12,289 bases of DNA, taken from assembly GCA_934754735.1 (NCBI GenBank), contig CAKVJE010000053.1:1-12289 (forward strand), in the 5' to 3' direction. The stretch is from an uncultured Candidatus Melainabacteria bacterium (lineage in GTDB: Bacteria > Cyanobacteriota > Vampirovibrionia > Gastranaerophilales > Gastranaerophilaceae). Each line of letters begins with the position of its first letter. Within the stretch, counting starts at the first letter, position 1. Shown one piece after another: positions 12,188 to 12,289 of this stretch. A program made the position numbers and the translations under genes. A model generated the notes under the pieces. The model saw only the letters and a program-made list of their open reading frames with translations. It ran no database searches and had not been told where the DNA came from.

Positions 12188-12289
12188 ATGAATGTGAATT
12201 TTAATCCAGCTATGCAATCTAATACAAACTTTAAAGCCGTTAGTCAAAAGCATTTGAAAGCGGCTAAAAAATGTTATGAAGGCTATGGG
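12188..12289 (+). CDS. Partial gene, unknown; polar N-terminus cut by window edge
   Basis: The frame is open for 34 codons from the ATG at 12188 to the edge. A strong AAGGAG (12176-12181) lies 6 bases upstream, so the start is credible. The visible sequence (MNVNFNPAMQSNTNFKAVSQ, then a Lys/Ala helix) has no signal peptide. This kind of Asn-rich opening with a 'NFKA' element recalls many uncharacterised proteins of Gastranaerophilales-like bacteria, but the product cannot be assigned from 34 residues. It may be cotranscribed with tsaB, 23 nt upstream. Confidence 0.7.
   Translation, partial: MNVNFNPAMQSNTNFKAVSQKHLKAAKKCYEGYG

Overview
The window is AT-rich, with Bacteria-type Shine-Dalgarno sites and several TTG/GTG starts. 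It most resembles a gut or anaerobic member of the Vampirovibrionia/Melainabacteria (Gastranaerophilales-like), the non-photosynthetic relatives of Cyanobacteria. Three things suggest this: YidC carries a beta-rich insert where I recall cyanobacterial YidC having one; several unplaceable helical proteins are present; and the last, partial gene has an N-terminus (MNVNFNPAM...NTNFKAV) of a style I associate with that group. The taxonomic call is an inference, not a search result.

Layout. 1-1080 (-): membrane insertase yidC, cut by the left edge, with a good promoter and a palindromic operator-like site. 1245-2141 (+): an EamA/DMT transporter starting at TTG. It converges on 2138-3784 (-), a two-gene unit made of a winged-helix/MshEN-like coiled-coil protein followed with no gap by an R. 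etli-type asparaginase. Divergent from that unit, 3880-5159 (+) is a tight flagellar filament cluster (flaG-like, fliS, fliT-like) without fliD. 5170-5391 (-) is a possible small gene. 5531-6802 (+) is aspartate kinase lysC, with a textbook promoter and a convincing internal ribosome site for a beta subunit. After it comes a 125-nt imperfect inverted-repeat element (6809-6933). 6988-7482 (+) is a secreted NTF2-like protein whose reading frame runs through an intrinsic terminator. 7489-8304 (-) is an orphan helical protein.

8457-8529 (+) is tRNA-Thr(CGT). From 8628 to 12164 (+) four genes overlap one another in one operon: a membrane-anchored TPR protein, a diguanylate cyclase, tsaE and tsaB. 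TsaE and TsaB belong to the t6A37 tRNA modification machinery, whose substrates are ANN-decoding tRNAs such as the tRNA-Thr encoded just upstream. The right edge cuts a gene starting at 12188.

How the genes relate. The flagellar cluster, the MshEN-like protein and the diguanylate cyclase point to a cell with motility and c-di-GMP signalling. LysC, asparaginase, TsaB/TsaE and YidC are housekeeping. I see no mobile element gene, phage gene, CRISPR array or defence system. The most interesting signals are the internal lysC start, the inverted-repeat element, the linkage of t6A genes to a diguanylate cyclase and a substrate tRNA, and the orphan proteins.
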